In this document: positions 1 through 11,844 of the stretch, in pieces
Position numbering within the stretch: position 1 is the stretch's first letter
Layout of the letters: every line of letters starts with the position of its first letter
Assembly: GCA_949987705.1 (NCBI GenBank)
Contig: OX465284.1
Location: 114,187,163-114,251,162 of the forward strand
Direction of reading: 5' to 3'
Source of the DNA: Thereva unica
Taxonomy: Eukaryota > Arthropoda > Insecta > Diptera > Therevidae
Length of the DNA: 64,000 bases
The notes under the pieces: model-generated
What the model was told of the DNA's origin: nothing
Seen by the model: the letters and a program-made list of their open reading frames with translations, nothing else
Databases searched by the model: none
Position numbers and translations under genes: made by a program

Positions 1-1062
1 TCACGACCGTGAATAATTCAAGACAATGATCCCTCAATGGCGTAATATTTCCTAATGTGAGAAGTGTGGCTGTTGCCGAGCCTAGGTACAGTGCCAGGTG
101 TGCCTGTGTGGCAGAAAAGGGGTCGCAGCATATGTGCCTGGGACTCCATCCAGGCTGCTTATCCTACCCTCCCCTCCTCCCCTCCCCCCTCCGACCCAAC
201 AGTTTTTGACAAAAGGTACGCACTGTATACAAATTCACATTGGGGAGGATTTAGTACGAACGTAGAGGGAAGAGGGATAATTTTTTTTTGGAAATGGAGC
301 AGGGGAGCCCTAAGACATCGTCCTTGAGCACCTACTCGACAGCACTTGCACTTTTCTTTATTGCGAAAGTTGTTTTCATAACATAAATTTTGTCTCATTT
401 TTGGATATATATGTGTATGTATAACCCGGGGATGGATGTGGAGGGAGATGAGATGTAGAAAGGATCAGATCCTTTAAAACGTCGAGAGCTTCTTCTCAGC
501 AATGCCAGGGAGCAGGTGCCGGGGGCGGGCGAACGAGGGCCATGTAAGATTTTGTGCATGTTAAGGGTGCTGCCGGCGGCATTTTATCCGAATTATATTT
601 TCCCCAGTCTAACAAAATGGAGATTGTCTTTCCGTTCGCGCGCTGCTACAGTGCTGCTAACGTTAGCGAAAATTCCGTATGCGTTTGCCGCGCCGCGCGC
701 TCAACAAATATAAAACACATTAGCGAAATTAATATTTAAGTTGAGTTGAGTTTTAATTTGGAGCACAGAGATAGAGACTGACGGTTGCTGTAAAATAAAA
801 TGGCAACAGTTTACCCAGATATTAAATTGAATTAAAAAGTTTGAGCCAAATTTTGGCAGTTTTTTTTTTTGTTATTTTATTTACTTTAAAAAATTTGACA
901 TAATAAATCGATTTTTTTAAAGCTTTATTTCTTGGAAAATTGAATGAATAAAATAGAGAGTAAGTACTTCATTTAGCACAAGCAACAGCTTGAGTGCTAC
1001 GATGAAGCAAGATATTTTGGACTTCTCGGTTGCTTTCAAGTCTAGAACGAAGTATTGGATTG
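1..1062. other. Unique sequence, no gene recognised
   Basis: I see no recognisable protein, RNA gene or mobile element here. The short open frames contain only low-complexity or arbitrary residues. The stretch has a pyrimidine-rich tract near 170-190 and AT-rich runs from about 830 to 960. It is probably intergenic or intronic DNA. Confidence 0.5.
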
Positions 1063-1412
1063 AGGCGGCCCGCACACTTTCAGTTTACCTACGCAGCTCG
1101 TCAGGTGCGGCGTCATGTCTGAGCGTTGAACCTGTGCAATTTTGAACTTTTTTCACTTATTCTTCAGACTTGAGCTTCTGGAGCCTCTTTCGCTCCGATA
1201 GGTCAGACATTTTATCGATTAGTTCTCTCTCAGTTCCTTCCATTTGCCATTAATAGAAAAATGCACACAAATCAGCAAAACTGACCAGGCTGAGCAAAAA
1301 AGAAAAAAGCATACAATGAACTGCCGAACCCACACACTTTCAGTTCAGTTTATCATACAGCGTTTTTACACAGTTTAACTGCTCAGTTAAAACTGACAAT
1401 ATATGGGCGGCT
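1063..1412. repeat. Possible degenerate MITE
   Basis: The left side starts with a GC-rich motif followed by CACACTTTCAGTTT (about 1064-1087). The right side, read on the other strand, gives GCCGCCCATATATTGTCAGT (about 1396-1415). The two ends match only at roughly 70% and no target duplication is visible. A third copy of the CACACTTTCAGTT core sits near 1333. This could be an old miniature inverted-repeat element or a chance similarity. Confidence 0.25.
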
Positions 1413-1662
1413 TTCCGCAAACTGCAAATCTGATCAGTTGTTGATTCGCCTGCGATAAAGGCACACTTACGGTATAAATGTATTCTGTTTTACAGCATAG
1501 TGGACAATATTGTAATCAACCACGATTCGTTACTAGAATCCCTCTAGGAGAACTTCAGGTAGCAAATATAAAGCCCCAGACCCTAAGAGAGGGGCTTCTC
1601 CTGTTGAAAGCTTTATGCCGTAACTTCGAAGCTTAAAGCTTTCTAGAGCTTTCCCGCACGGC

Positions 1663-1727
1663 TATAAAATAAGCCGGTCCACCAGTTTTTAATTCAGTTT
1701 TTTTGCGGACTCGTTCAAGAGAAGTCA
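1663..1727 (+). promoter_or_regulatory. Core promoter: TATA + Inr + DPE
   Basis: Three core promoter motifs occur in the correct register on the plus strand. TATAAAA lies at 1663-1669. An initiator TCAGTT lies at 1694-1699, with the expected +1 A at 1696. AGTCA lies at 1723-1727, which is exactly +28 to +32 and fits the arthropod DPE consensus RGWYV. The upstream 70 bases repeat AAGCTTT-like motifs. Downstream the transcript would begin in a T-rich tract, and I see no clear coding frame up to about 2.4 kb. It could be a host gene promoter, or the promoter of a solitary LTR, since many insect LTR retrotransposons use the same arrangement. I did not find paired LTR ends. Confidence 0.55.
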
Positions 1728-2424
1728 TCTTCTCCGGTCCTTCTCTGGATGTTTAAGAACCGACCACATCTTCTAAACCGAATATTGCCTGAATAGTATC
1801 GAAGTGTAGATTCGGCAATATACCCAGACAACTTCAAAGCTTCCGGCAACCACGTTTAAGAGAACCACCGACCGAAACACCATCAGGACATTCCTACATG
1901 AACGACCATGGTTCTGGGAGCAGGAGGTTTTTGGGGCTAGGGAAGCGTGCAGAGTGCCTGTCATGTCGCTTGAACAGGTTTAGAAGTTTAGCTAGTAATT
2001 TGTCCCTGAAACTTGACTATTCAAGCCAGATCGCATTAACCAACGCGATCCTGCTCCCTGCATTTCTGAAATAGTGGCCGAGATCATGAAAGACAGACTC
2101 GTTCTCCTCGAGGTAAAGTATGCAGGTATATTATCTGTTTTCCGATCTTACATAAATAATAATTTTAATTTTACATAATGTCCGGTACTCTGACAAACAA
2201 TCTCCTCTGCCACCCAATAATTTTCTGACTATTTTCTGTCATCGCTGCATGCTCCCGTACTTGTTCAATTATTTCAGGATTATTGTATTCGTAAGGCGTG
2301 ATGCACACCATTTAACCATCTGCCCAAGTATAACGTTCACACCTATGAAACGGCGCTCATGATCTCATTTATACAACTTAATCTTTCTTCACTTAGAGCG
2401 AGTTCTACTAACCCATGGCCGTAG

Positions 2425-2512
2425 AGCATCGTTTCTCAACGTTTTTAGTGTCGCGACGCCCTGAAGACCCAAAAATTGAAAGAAAAAATCTTACGCCCCC
2501 TCACTATAATAT
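2425..2512 (+). mobile_element. Possible decayed hAT (Charlie-like) left end
   Basis: The sequence contains TTTCTCAACGTTTTTAGTG followed by a GTCGCGACGCCC stretch. This resembles the left end of Charlie-type hAT elements, which often begin CAGTGGTTCTCAACC. The terminal CAGTG is not preserved and no right end or target duplication was found. The assignment rests only on remembered family ends and is weak. Confidence 0.25.
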
Positions 2513-2517
2513 TGATT

Positions 2518-2638
2518 GGAAGTAGAATTGAGCCGATCTTACTAGAGGAGGCAGTACAATTGTCCCTTTCACGGTCGTTAATTGTACTGAGGCCACAATT
2601 TTTTTAAATGTCCCTGTTCAAAAATAATGTCCTACTGG
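2518..2638 (+). repeat. Dispersed ~110-bp repeat, copy 1
   Basis: This segment matches the reverse complement of 51239-51344 along its length. Shared blocks include GAGCCG, GGCAGTACA, TTGTACTGAGGCC, AAATGTCCC and ATAATGTCCTACTGG. Internally it carries inverted GTACAATT/AATTGTAC motifs, so it can fold. It looks like a short non-autonomous element. Its TACTGAGGCC motif recalls the ends of the ~100-bp element near 50.5 kb, but I cannot show that they are one family. Confidence 0.65.
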
Positions 2639-3067
2639 TATAGATGTGAGAGATGTGATTGTTAATACGAACTAGAGAGACATTTTTTACTTCTTTTGAG
2701 GCAGTGAAATTTTCAATTGGAGGTCCGTGCCGCTCGACATTATGTTGGACCTTTTTGTACTTTGTAGACCACCACTGAAAATTTAGGAAACAAGTGTGAA
2801 TCTGCAGAATATAACTCATGCATCACTAAAACTGTATGTTTCACGAGTTTAAGCAGTATCTTTTAACCTCCTAGGATTATTGTATATAGCCTGAGTTCGT
2901 TATCCTTTAATGCCTGAATATATTCTTCGAAACCTAATTCATCTGGATTACCATTGTGTTAATGACGCAAATCCATTACAATATCTGGTCGTGTTCCATG
3001 ATTTACATTCGACAGTGAATCTCCTGCATCATTGTAGCCAGTCTTAGCTCAATTCAAAAGTATTTAC

Positions 3068-3154
3068 TAGCCATAGGCTTCCAGCTCCTGCCATGTACAC
3101 CACCCCAGCCACAACTAAGGCTAGCACCGACCTCAGGCGCAAACTGTACTTCAT
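3068..3154 (-). CDS. Candidate first coding exon (signal peptide/anchor)
   Basis: On the minus strand an ATG at 3154-3152 opens a 29-codon segment that starts MKYSLRLRSVLALVVAG. A basic start is followed by a hydrophobic run of about 18 residues and then small residues, like a secretory signal peptide or type II membrane anchor. It is followed by GTAAAT (3067-3062), an acceptable 5' splice site. The base at -3 is A, which favours initiation. Without splicing the frame runs eight more codons to a stop. The frame is also open upstream, so the true start is uncertain. No protein family is recognised, and any further exons would lie left of the window. Chance cannot be excluded. Confidence 0.28.
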
Positions 3155-3259
3155 TATGGCAAAGAATTGTAGGCTTTCTGTGGCCATTATCACCACGAGA
3201 CAAGATCCCGGGGCTCTGATATTGTAAACGGATACACCTATTGAACGGAGCCACATATT

Positions 3260-5172
3260 GATTCATTGATAACCCCTGTATGCCCTGTGCAATGGGGGGA
3301 TGTTACCGAAATATGCCACAAAGTTGATGTGTGCTGGGCCGATAGAGATTGTGATCTTAAATAATGTGTTGTTTGCGTACGTACACACACGGCGGAGAAT
3401 ACAAACATGTCGGAAGCTTCTTGTTATGTGGAATTATGCATAAACCTCCTTCCTTCCAGTAAAGTGTCTACAAAGCTTAGAGCCATGGTGAAGTGACAAT
3501 TACTTGGGGCGGAAAATAACGAGCAGTTTATTCTATATTTACGCATCACTCTAGGGGCTGAAGGCAAGGGGTGGGTGAGAAAGTTGTGTTGATTTGAATA
3601 AAACTGCTCTGCTCTACACGGGCGACACAGGAGCGCTTTTTTCTCCTCTGAATGAGATATCATGATAAAAAGGAAGGGCGACATGCAAATTCCCTGCGCC
3701 ACGATAACTTCATTCCTTCTAGAGTAACACAGAGAGACAGAGCGGGTTGTACGGCGCGGGTGGACGGGGGGTAGTCGGCGGTTCGGGTGGCAGCAAGCTC
3801 CATTTGCGAGCAGGGCGAAAGCACGTGGAAAGTTGGAGCATCGATAAAAGCCGTTTCGTGCTCCTCGGAAATAAGCCCACATAACGACTTCACATAAATC
3901 AAAAGAACGGGAAGTAATGGTATTAAGCAGCCATAAAACAACTTTGAAACTCATCAAAGGCAAAAATTGAAATTGATTAATTCGTTAACGAATACGTTCC
4001 CGATGACTCCGCCGCCCCGCCCCGGCGCTGCCGGCACGTCTACCAACAAAGAAAAGGACACGACACGAGCCCTTGACATGCTTTCTTTCCACAGTTCCAG
4101 CTGCAGTCGGGGATTTGCATAACTCTTTTCTGATTAAGGACGGCAACAACGTCTGAATGCCGAATTGAGCTCCGCTGTTAGTGTGTAGAGCGTAGCAAGC
4201 AGAAGGGTTTCAGATGGTTCACATTTCGTCCTAGGAGAATTTGATTAGGAGTTCGCGTGCCAAAGGATCATTTCGGGGCTTTTAGTCGTCGTCGACGACG
4301 AGGGAATGGAGCCGTGCACTGCCAACGAGGACAGAAAATGGCGACTACATTCCCGATCCGTGGCGAAGTTTCGTCATATAAAAAAAGGCATTATTCTCAA
4401 GTTTTACTTTTAGCCAAATCCTGTTACTTTTATCTTATAATGATAACAGCAATTTACACTCTCCACCGAAACACAACAGCGGTTTTATCTGACATTCGTG
4501 TTTATGGATAATTATCAAGCTGCCATCCGTCAGCTCCTTCCTTTCGTACACGAGTGTTAGTGCATCCTGCCTCCTATCTACCACCACCACCACCAAAACA
4601 CTCGATTCTTATTATAGAAAACCTCTTCCATTCTGGGATATTTCCTTTCTCGAAAAAAAAACCACCCTTCCAAGAAAAATTGTGAACCCTTCTCCATTTT
4701 TGGACAAAAAATAAATTTATTTTTGTTTCACGTGATAAGAGCGAATTGGATTCTGTTCGCCGTGGCTACCACCTACTTGTTGAGTTATTGGGGCTTTGGG
4801 GGAATTTCCCTATGCAAATGCTCTAACAGACTTCAAATGGAGGAAAGTAATCACGTTAAAGGTGTGCCGCGGTGATATCACGTGAAATGTTGTGATTTTT
4901 TAAAATTAAATGAGAGAAGTCGACAGCAGGCGGCGGGTGGGGGAATGTGAAATTAGAGCTCAGGATAGGGTTAACGAGAGTTGTGTATGTTTAGTAATGA
5001 TGCCCTAGTTCTGTAATTACTTTTACATGCAAAACATTGTTGTTGTTTTTTTTGTACAAGGTGTGAACATGAGGTTGAAGTTTTAATTGCATATTAATAT
5101 GACCTAGTGTAGTTGTAATTATGTTTCATGAAGTTTTAGAGTGGGTACTGTGAGAGTTTGTTGTTGAAAGAC
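3260..5172. other. Unique sequence, GC-richer blocks, no gene recognised
   Basis: No repeat or protein family is recognised. A 179-codon open frame on the minus strand (3963-3424) has a biased, cysteine- and arginine-rich composition with no motif, so I do not call it a gene. Blocks near 3990-4150 and 4260-4370 are GC-richer, with AT-rich homeodomain-like cores nearby. They could be regulatory DNA, but nothing shows it directly. Confidence 0.4.
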
Positions 5173-5180
5173 ATTTAAAC

Positions 5181-5957
5181 TAGAGATGCGCCGAATGTTC
5201 GGCCGAATATTCATATTCGGCATATTCGGCGTATTTTTTAATGTTCGTATTCGGCCGAATATTCGGTTAGTTTGCCGAATAATTACTGAATATTTAAATG
5301 GTATTATTTTAACCGTAGACCAACATTTGCGTTGCATGAATTCCATTCACGGAATATTCCCCCAAGTCGCATTTGAATACACACACTTCTATATAGTCTG
5401 TCACCGAATGCAACGCATGTACGCTTGGCAATGTCACAAGTTTCAGTTGCGTGGTTGCTTTTGTACGTGTCAAAGTTTATTCAACAAAATCTTCGTGAGC
5501 GCAGGTCACCGATAGATCAAAAATCAGTTGAGCTTGTGTGTGTACAAAGGTTTCATTTTGGTTGCAAACTGGTTGTGAGAGTGACAATGGTGAAACCAGT
5601 TTGAAACTGTGATTGCAAATCAGTCGACTCATGTGCGAGGGGCCTCAATGTTTATGGAATTGTCATTTCCCCACATTCTTGCTTTTGTCCTTTATTTTTT
5701 GGCGATAACTACTCTTTCACGCGAGAAATTTCAATAAAAAAAAGTGCGGCGCATTGAGTGAGCGAGCCGAGTTAGCGCGAAGTGCTGAGGGGTGGGCGAA
5801 CGTTGCTACTTGCAGAGCGCTTCGTCGACCTATATGAACCTGTTTACTGCGCAAAATGAACCAAATAATTCGGCCGAATGTTCGGTTCGGTACATTTCTG
5901 ACCGAATATTCGGCCGAATATTCGTCTTCGGTCGAACCCATATTCGGCGCATCTCTA
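5181..5957. mobile_element. Non-autonomous hAT element (777 bp)
   Basis: The element begins TAGAGATGCGCCGAAT and ends with the exact reverse complement, a 16-bp perfect terminal inverted repeat. It is flanked by an exact 8-bp duplication ATTTAAAC at 5173-5180 and 5958-5965, the target-site size of hAT transposons. Both ends are filled with repeated GAATATTCGG/TTCGGCCGAATA motifs. The interior has no transposase motif; its longest open frame (112 codons) simply reads through the repeats. It must have been moved by a transposase encoded elsewhere. The intact duplication suggests a fairly recent insertion. Confidence 0.93.
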
Positions 5958-6387
5958 ATTTAAACTCTTTGATATCATTATATGTAGTATTAACTCAACA
6001 AAGGAAGGAAACGAAGCAATCAATGGATTCCTCTAGTATAGATATGTGGAGTTGGTTAAATTCTCAAATGTATGCTCTAAACCCATCAATGAAACGAACA
6101 GAACAAAGAAGTCAGTCGTATTGCGAGTAGATGTAGAAGACCATACCATATCATGAAGTTACAGAGTCAATCGTCAATTTAACCTATTTCCCAGGAAAGA
6201 ACAGTAGCCAACGCACATGGCAATCTCCTAGCGAAAGATACTGTAAACAAATCTCGACTAGCTTTTTGTGGGTCTTCATTAGGAACCCGATCCCGGTTGG
6301 AAAAAATAGGTTGAAAAATTTGATGAATCGTGGATACGTGGGTAATAGCTGTGCAACGGTATCGAAAGCTCTATATATTTTCACGTG

Positions 6388-6480
6388 AACAACGTTTTAC
6401 CAAGCGGTCCCCCAACTTAGTACCAATCACGTCCAATGCTGCTTGACCTCTGTAATCGAACGACAGCCTGGTCTATTGAG
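6388..6480 (-). pseudogene. 5S rRNA-like relic, copy 1
   Basis: Read on the minus strand this segment follows the 3' three quarters of animal 5S rRNA. On the plus strand the diagnostic blocks are CCAAGCGGTCCCCCAACTTA (the 5S 3' domain) and ATGCTGCTTGACCTCTGTAA (the internal promoter region). Many substitutions make it non-functional as rRNA. It could be a retroposed 5S pseudogene or the head of a 5S-derived SINE. I could not see a body shared with the other two copies. Confidence 0.6.
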
Positions 6481-9400
6481 TACGCTAAAAGCTTGTCTGA
6501 AATATGAAGCAACAGACTAAAGCTTTGTCAAACTAAAGCTTAAGGCTAAAACCTTTCCCAATGCGCAAATAGTACAATGGTAGGGTTGCCCCATTTCATT
6601 TGTAACGAGGTTTGCTCATGGGACCCTTCAGAAACTGATAAGGCATGCATCACTTCAGTATCGCAGCTTTTCCTGATGGGGTCCTCATGAAGAAACTACA
6701 GAGCAATTTCTTATTCGACATGCCATTCTTATGCCACATGGTCCATACATGCTGCATTAATCAAGGCCCCTTTCAAGGCTAGTCGTGATAGAACATCTTC
6801 TTTGAGCCAATCTCAATGCCGATAACTAATTTGTAATTTGTTTTTTTTTAATCCTTAAACTGCGTGAAGAATCTTATCACAACATTGATAGTCCTCTTGT
6901 CACCTACTTCGTTCGAAGTTTGAAGGCGGCCGCCAGGAGGATTTAATTCACGTGTACAACCAGCTATACATATCTCACTATACCGAAGATCATTCATTGT
7001 AAGCATCAAATTCTGTTACTGTTGACTCTAAAGCGCTTACATCAAAGCATGTGGTGTTCTGTTAGATGGTTGACTTATCATGTCAGTTTGATTTTTGCGC
7101 ATTTTCCTTGTTTTTTACGAGACGTCCACTCCACACTAGAAGAACGAAAGGTATGAAAAGGTTGTCCAATGCCACTCCTATTGAAATGAAATCGGACTCT
7201 CAGATTAATTTTTTCATTTTTCTGTCAGTTACGAACTCGACATCAAAGTTGAATGAAAACTGCTTACTAATTCTCTGGATTGTGCGCAATGGAAACTTCA
7301 ACTTGTCTAAGATTTCACTGTTGATCACGCCAGGTAAATGAAGGAGATTATCATCTTCCATACAATCTGTTGGTGATCTGCATTCTTCGAAATTTTTTTT
7401 TTTTTTTTGATAACTGACACTGGGGGGGAAACAAAAGATGAGTGAAGTAAAATTTTGTATTGTCTGCATATTTCTGTTGGCACTTGCAACAATTCTACTC
7501 TCTAGGCCTGTAAAGAAGATCTTCTCAGAAGATCAAGTCGTCAACACAAATGAGAATCTCTGTCCTCTACTTTGGGTCGCCTTCGAATAGTAAATGGATC
7601 CATGAATTTGCTTTGATTGCTTGTTAAGAAGAATGAGATGTTTTGAATTATCAGTTGATTACATTTACACATGTTTGAACTGAACTTTTATAACATTTTT
7701 ATGCTATTCAACCAAAATCAATTTTAATAATCAATTTTTTCATTCTCCTTCCAGATATTGAATTGATGTAACTGGTAAGTTGTAAAACGAAGACGTTAAC
7801 TACTAATTATCAAAAAAAAAACAAACATTCAATCGACCTTGTGCTAAAACTTAACAAAAACCACTTTTACAAAACGCATTTCAAGTCAAATTGAATTTGT
7901 CTTTAAAAAGTGAAACATTTCGTCAACATTCTTTTAGACATTTAAAGTGCAAAAAACACATCCGCGGTGACGTTTACCACCTCCATCATTTTAAAATGGA
8001 GAGTTGTGAAAAACATTTGTGATATTCTTGGAAGAAACATTTAACAAGCCTTGAAATGATATGTGCTGCACAATTCCCGATTCAATTTAAAATTTCACAA
8101 GTGAACTCCAATTCCCAGTTGGGGCTTCCAAGTGCACAAAATTGCTCTGCCTTGAAAAGGTGAAATTTTCGACATTTTTGAGTGATGTTTCGGTGAAAGT
8201 AGCTTGTCTGAATTGTGCTGGGACTAGCAGTGATTGAAGAATCACTTGTTCTGTCTTTTGTTTTTCCATTGAATTGATACTTTTGTCGTTTGTGAATTTA
8301 ATGAAACTATTGATTCTATGTGACTAAATAATATAAAATTTAATATTGGTGCATAAGTCGAATTTTTGTACCAGGTTGAAGTATTAAGAATAAACATACT
8401 TTCTGATCAAACAATAGACCATCGACCCAAACTTAAGCCTAGTTGAACCTTTGTTTCTAAAATCAATTGGAACAGTATATTGTCAATTTGCAGCAATCCT
8501 TTGCTCTGTTAAAACACATGGTCAAAAATGTCTATAAGTTCGACAAGAATATTCCTAAGTATAATTGGTGCCTTGAGCCATCTTAGATTGAAATTGCAAT
8601 GTCCAATGAACAGTGTTGCAAGCACAATTAACCAACTTTTAAACGACCTTGAAATTTAGCTAGAATTTCGTTCTAAGTCACCAAACGAACATTTTGGAAA
8701 TATCGAATGTCATCTAATAATAATTTGAAAGTTTGACAGACCGAATGTTATTCAACAGTCAATGGCAGAAATGCTATCTTTATACGTTCATATTCTGTTC
8801 GCCTGAAAGATGGCTTTGAATATGCTGAAGTTGGGTCTAAAAACTCATAAACGAATGCGAGCCACTTAATTCTCACTGAAAACCAGAACTACGTTTGATC
8901 CTAGTCATAGCTTAGTATAAAAAAACGTAAATGTTTTTCGAAAGGCTCAAGTAGTATAGCTATAGTGGTATTGGCTCAGTAACGTGAACGGCTGTTAACT
9001 TGGGTGTGAATGTGGTCTTGGTTGTGAGTGAGCGCTTTCTGTGTCAGATTGTTTTGGATGAGCTTTCGTGTTCTGTAATTTGGTTAAACTTCTCTGCGGA
9101 TGGTTTGTGCCTTGGAAAAGCTTTCGCGCCGATTCAGCGTTCTAGCTGGGGGATTGAAACGTCGCTGTTACCTGGTGATATTATGTGGGGAATCTGCAGT
9201 TGAACTTCGCTGTATCTTGCATGGGATTTTGTGAGAAATCGGCAATTGAACTTTGCAGTATCCTGGGTCGGGATCTACTGGGGGAATTCGTTCCGCGTTA
9301 CAAAAACGTGTGTCTGGTTTCTGTGAGCAGCACGGTACTACATATTCAGACCATCACTTGTTAATCTTAAATAAAATGCTTTGAACCAATTGAACATGCA

Positions 9401-9940
9401 CCCTGCGAATATTGACCAGAGCGACCAGATAAACCAGACCTACTCCTACTATAGCTTCTCCCCTGTCTCGCATTTACTGGCTGAATTTATTTCATTACTT
9501 TCCCAATATATATCGACAATACCGCAGCTTGCTCTCTTTTAAAGACCTGATTCTGAACTAAACGGCGGAGTTTCCACACTGTAAATAAATAGAATTTATT
9601 TCCCACCACATTATTTTTTTTTTGTTTTTAAATTTCCCCAATCTTGGTATGGTGTGCGAGCCTCACGCGGACAATGCTCTACCAGTTTAAATTTGAGAGT
9701 GCAGATTTATACCGACCGAAGGCTGAGTTTCGGGATACAGTTGGCGTCCACGGCTTCTGCCATCAGAGAAGCACTCGGGAGGATGGCTTCTAAAATAGGG
9801 TACTCCGGCAAGCCGACTCCTCCTCATCGCAAGAGCGATTAGTTCGGTCCTATTGTAATCATCTACCTACATCACGCAGTTCCTGAGTAGGCATGGTTGT
9901 GATAGGGCATACCTTCATCAGTTAATGGAAGAAATAATTC
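6481..9940. other. AT-rich unique sequence, no gene recognised
   Basis: No retroelement or gene family is recognised in these 3.5 kb. A minus-strand open frame of 89 codons (7469-7200) looks more protein-like than its neighbours, with a balanced composition and an acidic block ending LLHLPGVINSEILDKLKFP. It starts after a polypurine tract and has no recognisable domain. Runs of T occur at 6841 and 7387. The rest is AT-rich, typical of intron or intergenic DNA. Confidence 0.4.
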
Positions 9941-9949
9941 GTTGCGGGT

Positions 9950-10935
9950 AACGAACGGTCGTCATTTTCAACGATTTCAGATTCGCTTTCGATTGCATCG
10001 ATTGGAACAACTTGTGGAGAGCCTTGGAAACCAAACACTTGCTATCATCCAATTTCTACAAGTGTTGCTCGTGATGCGATGGTTCAACTAGCAGTGTTCG
10101 TATTCGAAACGACTTGTCCGATGAATTCCCGATTCAAACAGATGCCGACAAGGAGACGTCTGTTCGCCACTTCTCCAACGTTGTGATCAACGCGATTATG
10201 CGTGATGCATTCGATGGAGAATGCGGAGTTCGATACGACGACAACTTCGTTCAACATGTTCACCGACCATAGCATCGTTTTCGCCGACACGAATGCCGAA
10301 GCAGGTTACGGGTTAAAAATCAATGCGGAAAAGACCAAAGTGCTCACAACGGAGGGATCGAAAGCCAGTGTTCACTTGGACGGAACCCAAATCGAACAAG
10401 TTCCGACGTTCAAATATTTGGGTTAAGGAAAAAAAGTGTCATCGATGGCTGACATTCACAGCCCATTGGCTAGGCTACAGCAACATTCATAGAAACGAAC
10501 AAATATTACCATCAAAACGAAAGTACGCCTTTACCGAACGTTGATCCTTCCAATTCTTCTTTATGGACACTGCTCAAGTCGGACGTTAGCAAGCTCGAGG
10601 TCTTGGAAATGCGATACTTGAGGTAGATTCTGGGTGTCTCACTCCGGGATCGTCTTCGAAATGAGACAGTTAGACAAAGTTGCGATCAATAGACACTGAG
10701 CGAAGAAGAAGACTGGAAAATTCAGCGATCGACACCGAGGAAAACCTGACGTAAGAATATCAAGGACGACTTGAAGAATCAACGAATGTCAGTTATCGAG
10801 GCTCGGGATGTCGCCAAAATCGTCAAGAATGGAATCGAATCGTGAATGGAGTTCGAGATCCAGCGGCACCGACAGCAGCTCAATCCGTTGCGGGGACGTC
10901 CTACTCGGACCGCCAACTAATGGATCAAAGAAGAA
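9950..10935 (+). mobile_element. RTE-like LINE fragment: reverse transcriptase remnant
   Basis: Reading across several frameshifts and stops, the plus strand encodes the RT and C-terminal region of an RTE-type non-LTR retrotransposon. Visible landmarks are a DFR-FAFD-like palm start near 9980, NDLSDEFPIQT near 10110, VVINAIMRDAFDGE near 10180, GLKINAEKTKVLTTEGSKAS near 10310, and LYRTLILPILLYG near 10540. The C-terminal arginine- and lysine-rich part runs to about 10935. RTE elements copy themselves by target-primed reverse transcription. This copy has lost its endonuclease end, is interrupted by stops and cannot make protein. It is the same family as 41290-41945. Confidence 0.85.
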
Positions 10936-11780
10936 GAAGGCCTTCAAAACTTAAGGGTGGAAGATTCACCGTTCTGCCCAGAATTCCTGAGGTTTGCGAA
11001 GCACAGGACTGTGCTGGAAATAGCGAAAGTGGTAGAAGTGTACGAATCCCAAAAAAACAGAGAAAGGCAAAGAAGGGCCAAGAGAGATAGCAGTTAGCCC
11101 GGGACGCAATGGCGTAAGCTGGCCAAGTGAGTTAAGAAGAAGATGGTTCTTTTCTTAGACTGGGCTTGGGTAGCGAGCTTCGTCGAAGTCACCTTTCACG
11201 TAAAGAAACCAGAGACGGCAGGTCGCTGAACCGTAAGCTTCTTGCGATCACGACTTTAAAGTTACTAGGCCGAAGTAACGTCTTTACGGCTTGTACCGGT
11301 CTAGACTCAAACATCATGCAAAAGTATTAGTGAGTTTAGTCAGTATGGTTTTGACACTACAGTCTGAGTGCCGACCTATACGCATGGGTCTTAGACAGGA
11401 GGATCCAACTAAACATCGAATGATATTTTGGTTTTGAAGTTAAGCGTCGTCAGAATATTATGTCAGAATGTGTTATTCAAAGTCTCTTCTTATGTGATCG
11501 ACTAAAGTTCCGAGATTACTCCGTTTTCCTGTCCGTTATTCTGTATTTAATGTTGAACAACAATAGTCAGAAGATGATAAAAGCAGAAAGAACGAACTGC
11601 CATCATCAACACGCCAATGTTGTCATCAAATTTTACCGCGATAAAACGATAGCTTCGGCCATCGAACTGGAGATGGTATCCACGTTTATTGTGCTTAAAA
11701 GCGATAACAGAATAGAGGGTGAAGAATTGTTGTAAATAGAGAAGACAATAGAGGTGGAATATAATCTGGATGGAAGGAGT

Positions 11781-11843
11781 TAGAAGGCGAATCGAACCAC
11801 AGACCTGTAGAATGGTAGTCGAGCGCCTCAACTTGGTCGCCTA
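11781..11843 (-). repeat. tRNA-like SINE head
   Basis: On the minus strand the segment has a pol III box B, GGTTCGATTCG, and an upstream box A-like stretch GGCGACCAAGTTGAGG with tRNA-like spacing. The stems are imperfect, so it is not a working tRNA gene. It looks like the head of a tRNA-derived SINE or an old tRNA pseudogene. I could not define a tail. Confidence 0.5.
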
Positions 11844-11844
11844 A

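Noticed and set aside
3424..3963. 179-codon minus-strand frame
   Set aside because: Biased composition, no motif, no splice or promoter support; likely chance in GC-richer DNA.
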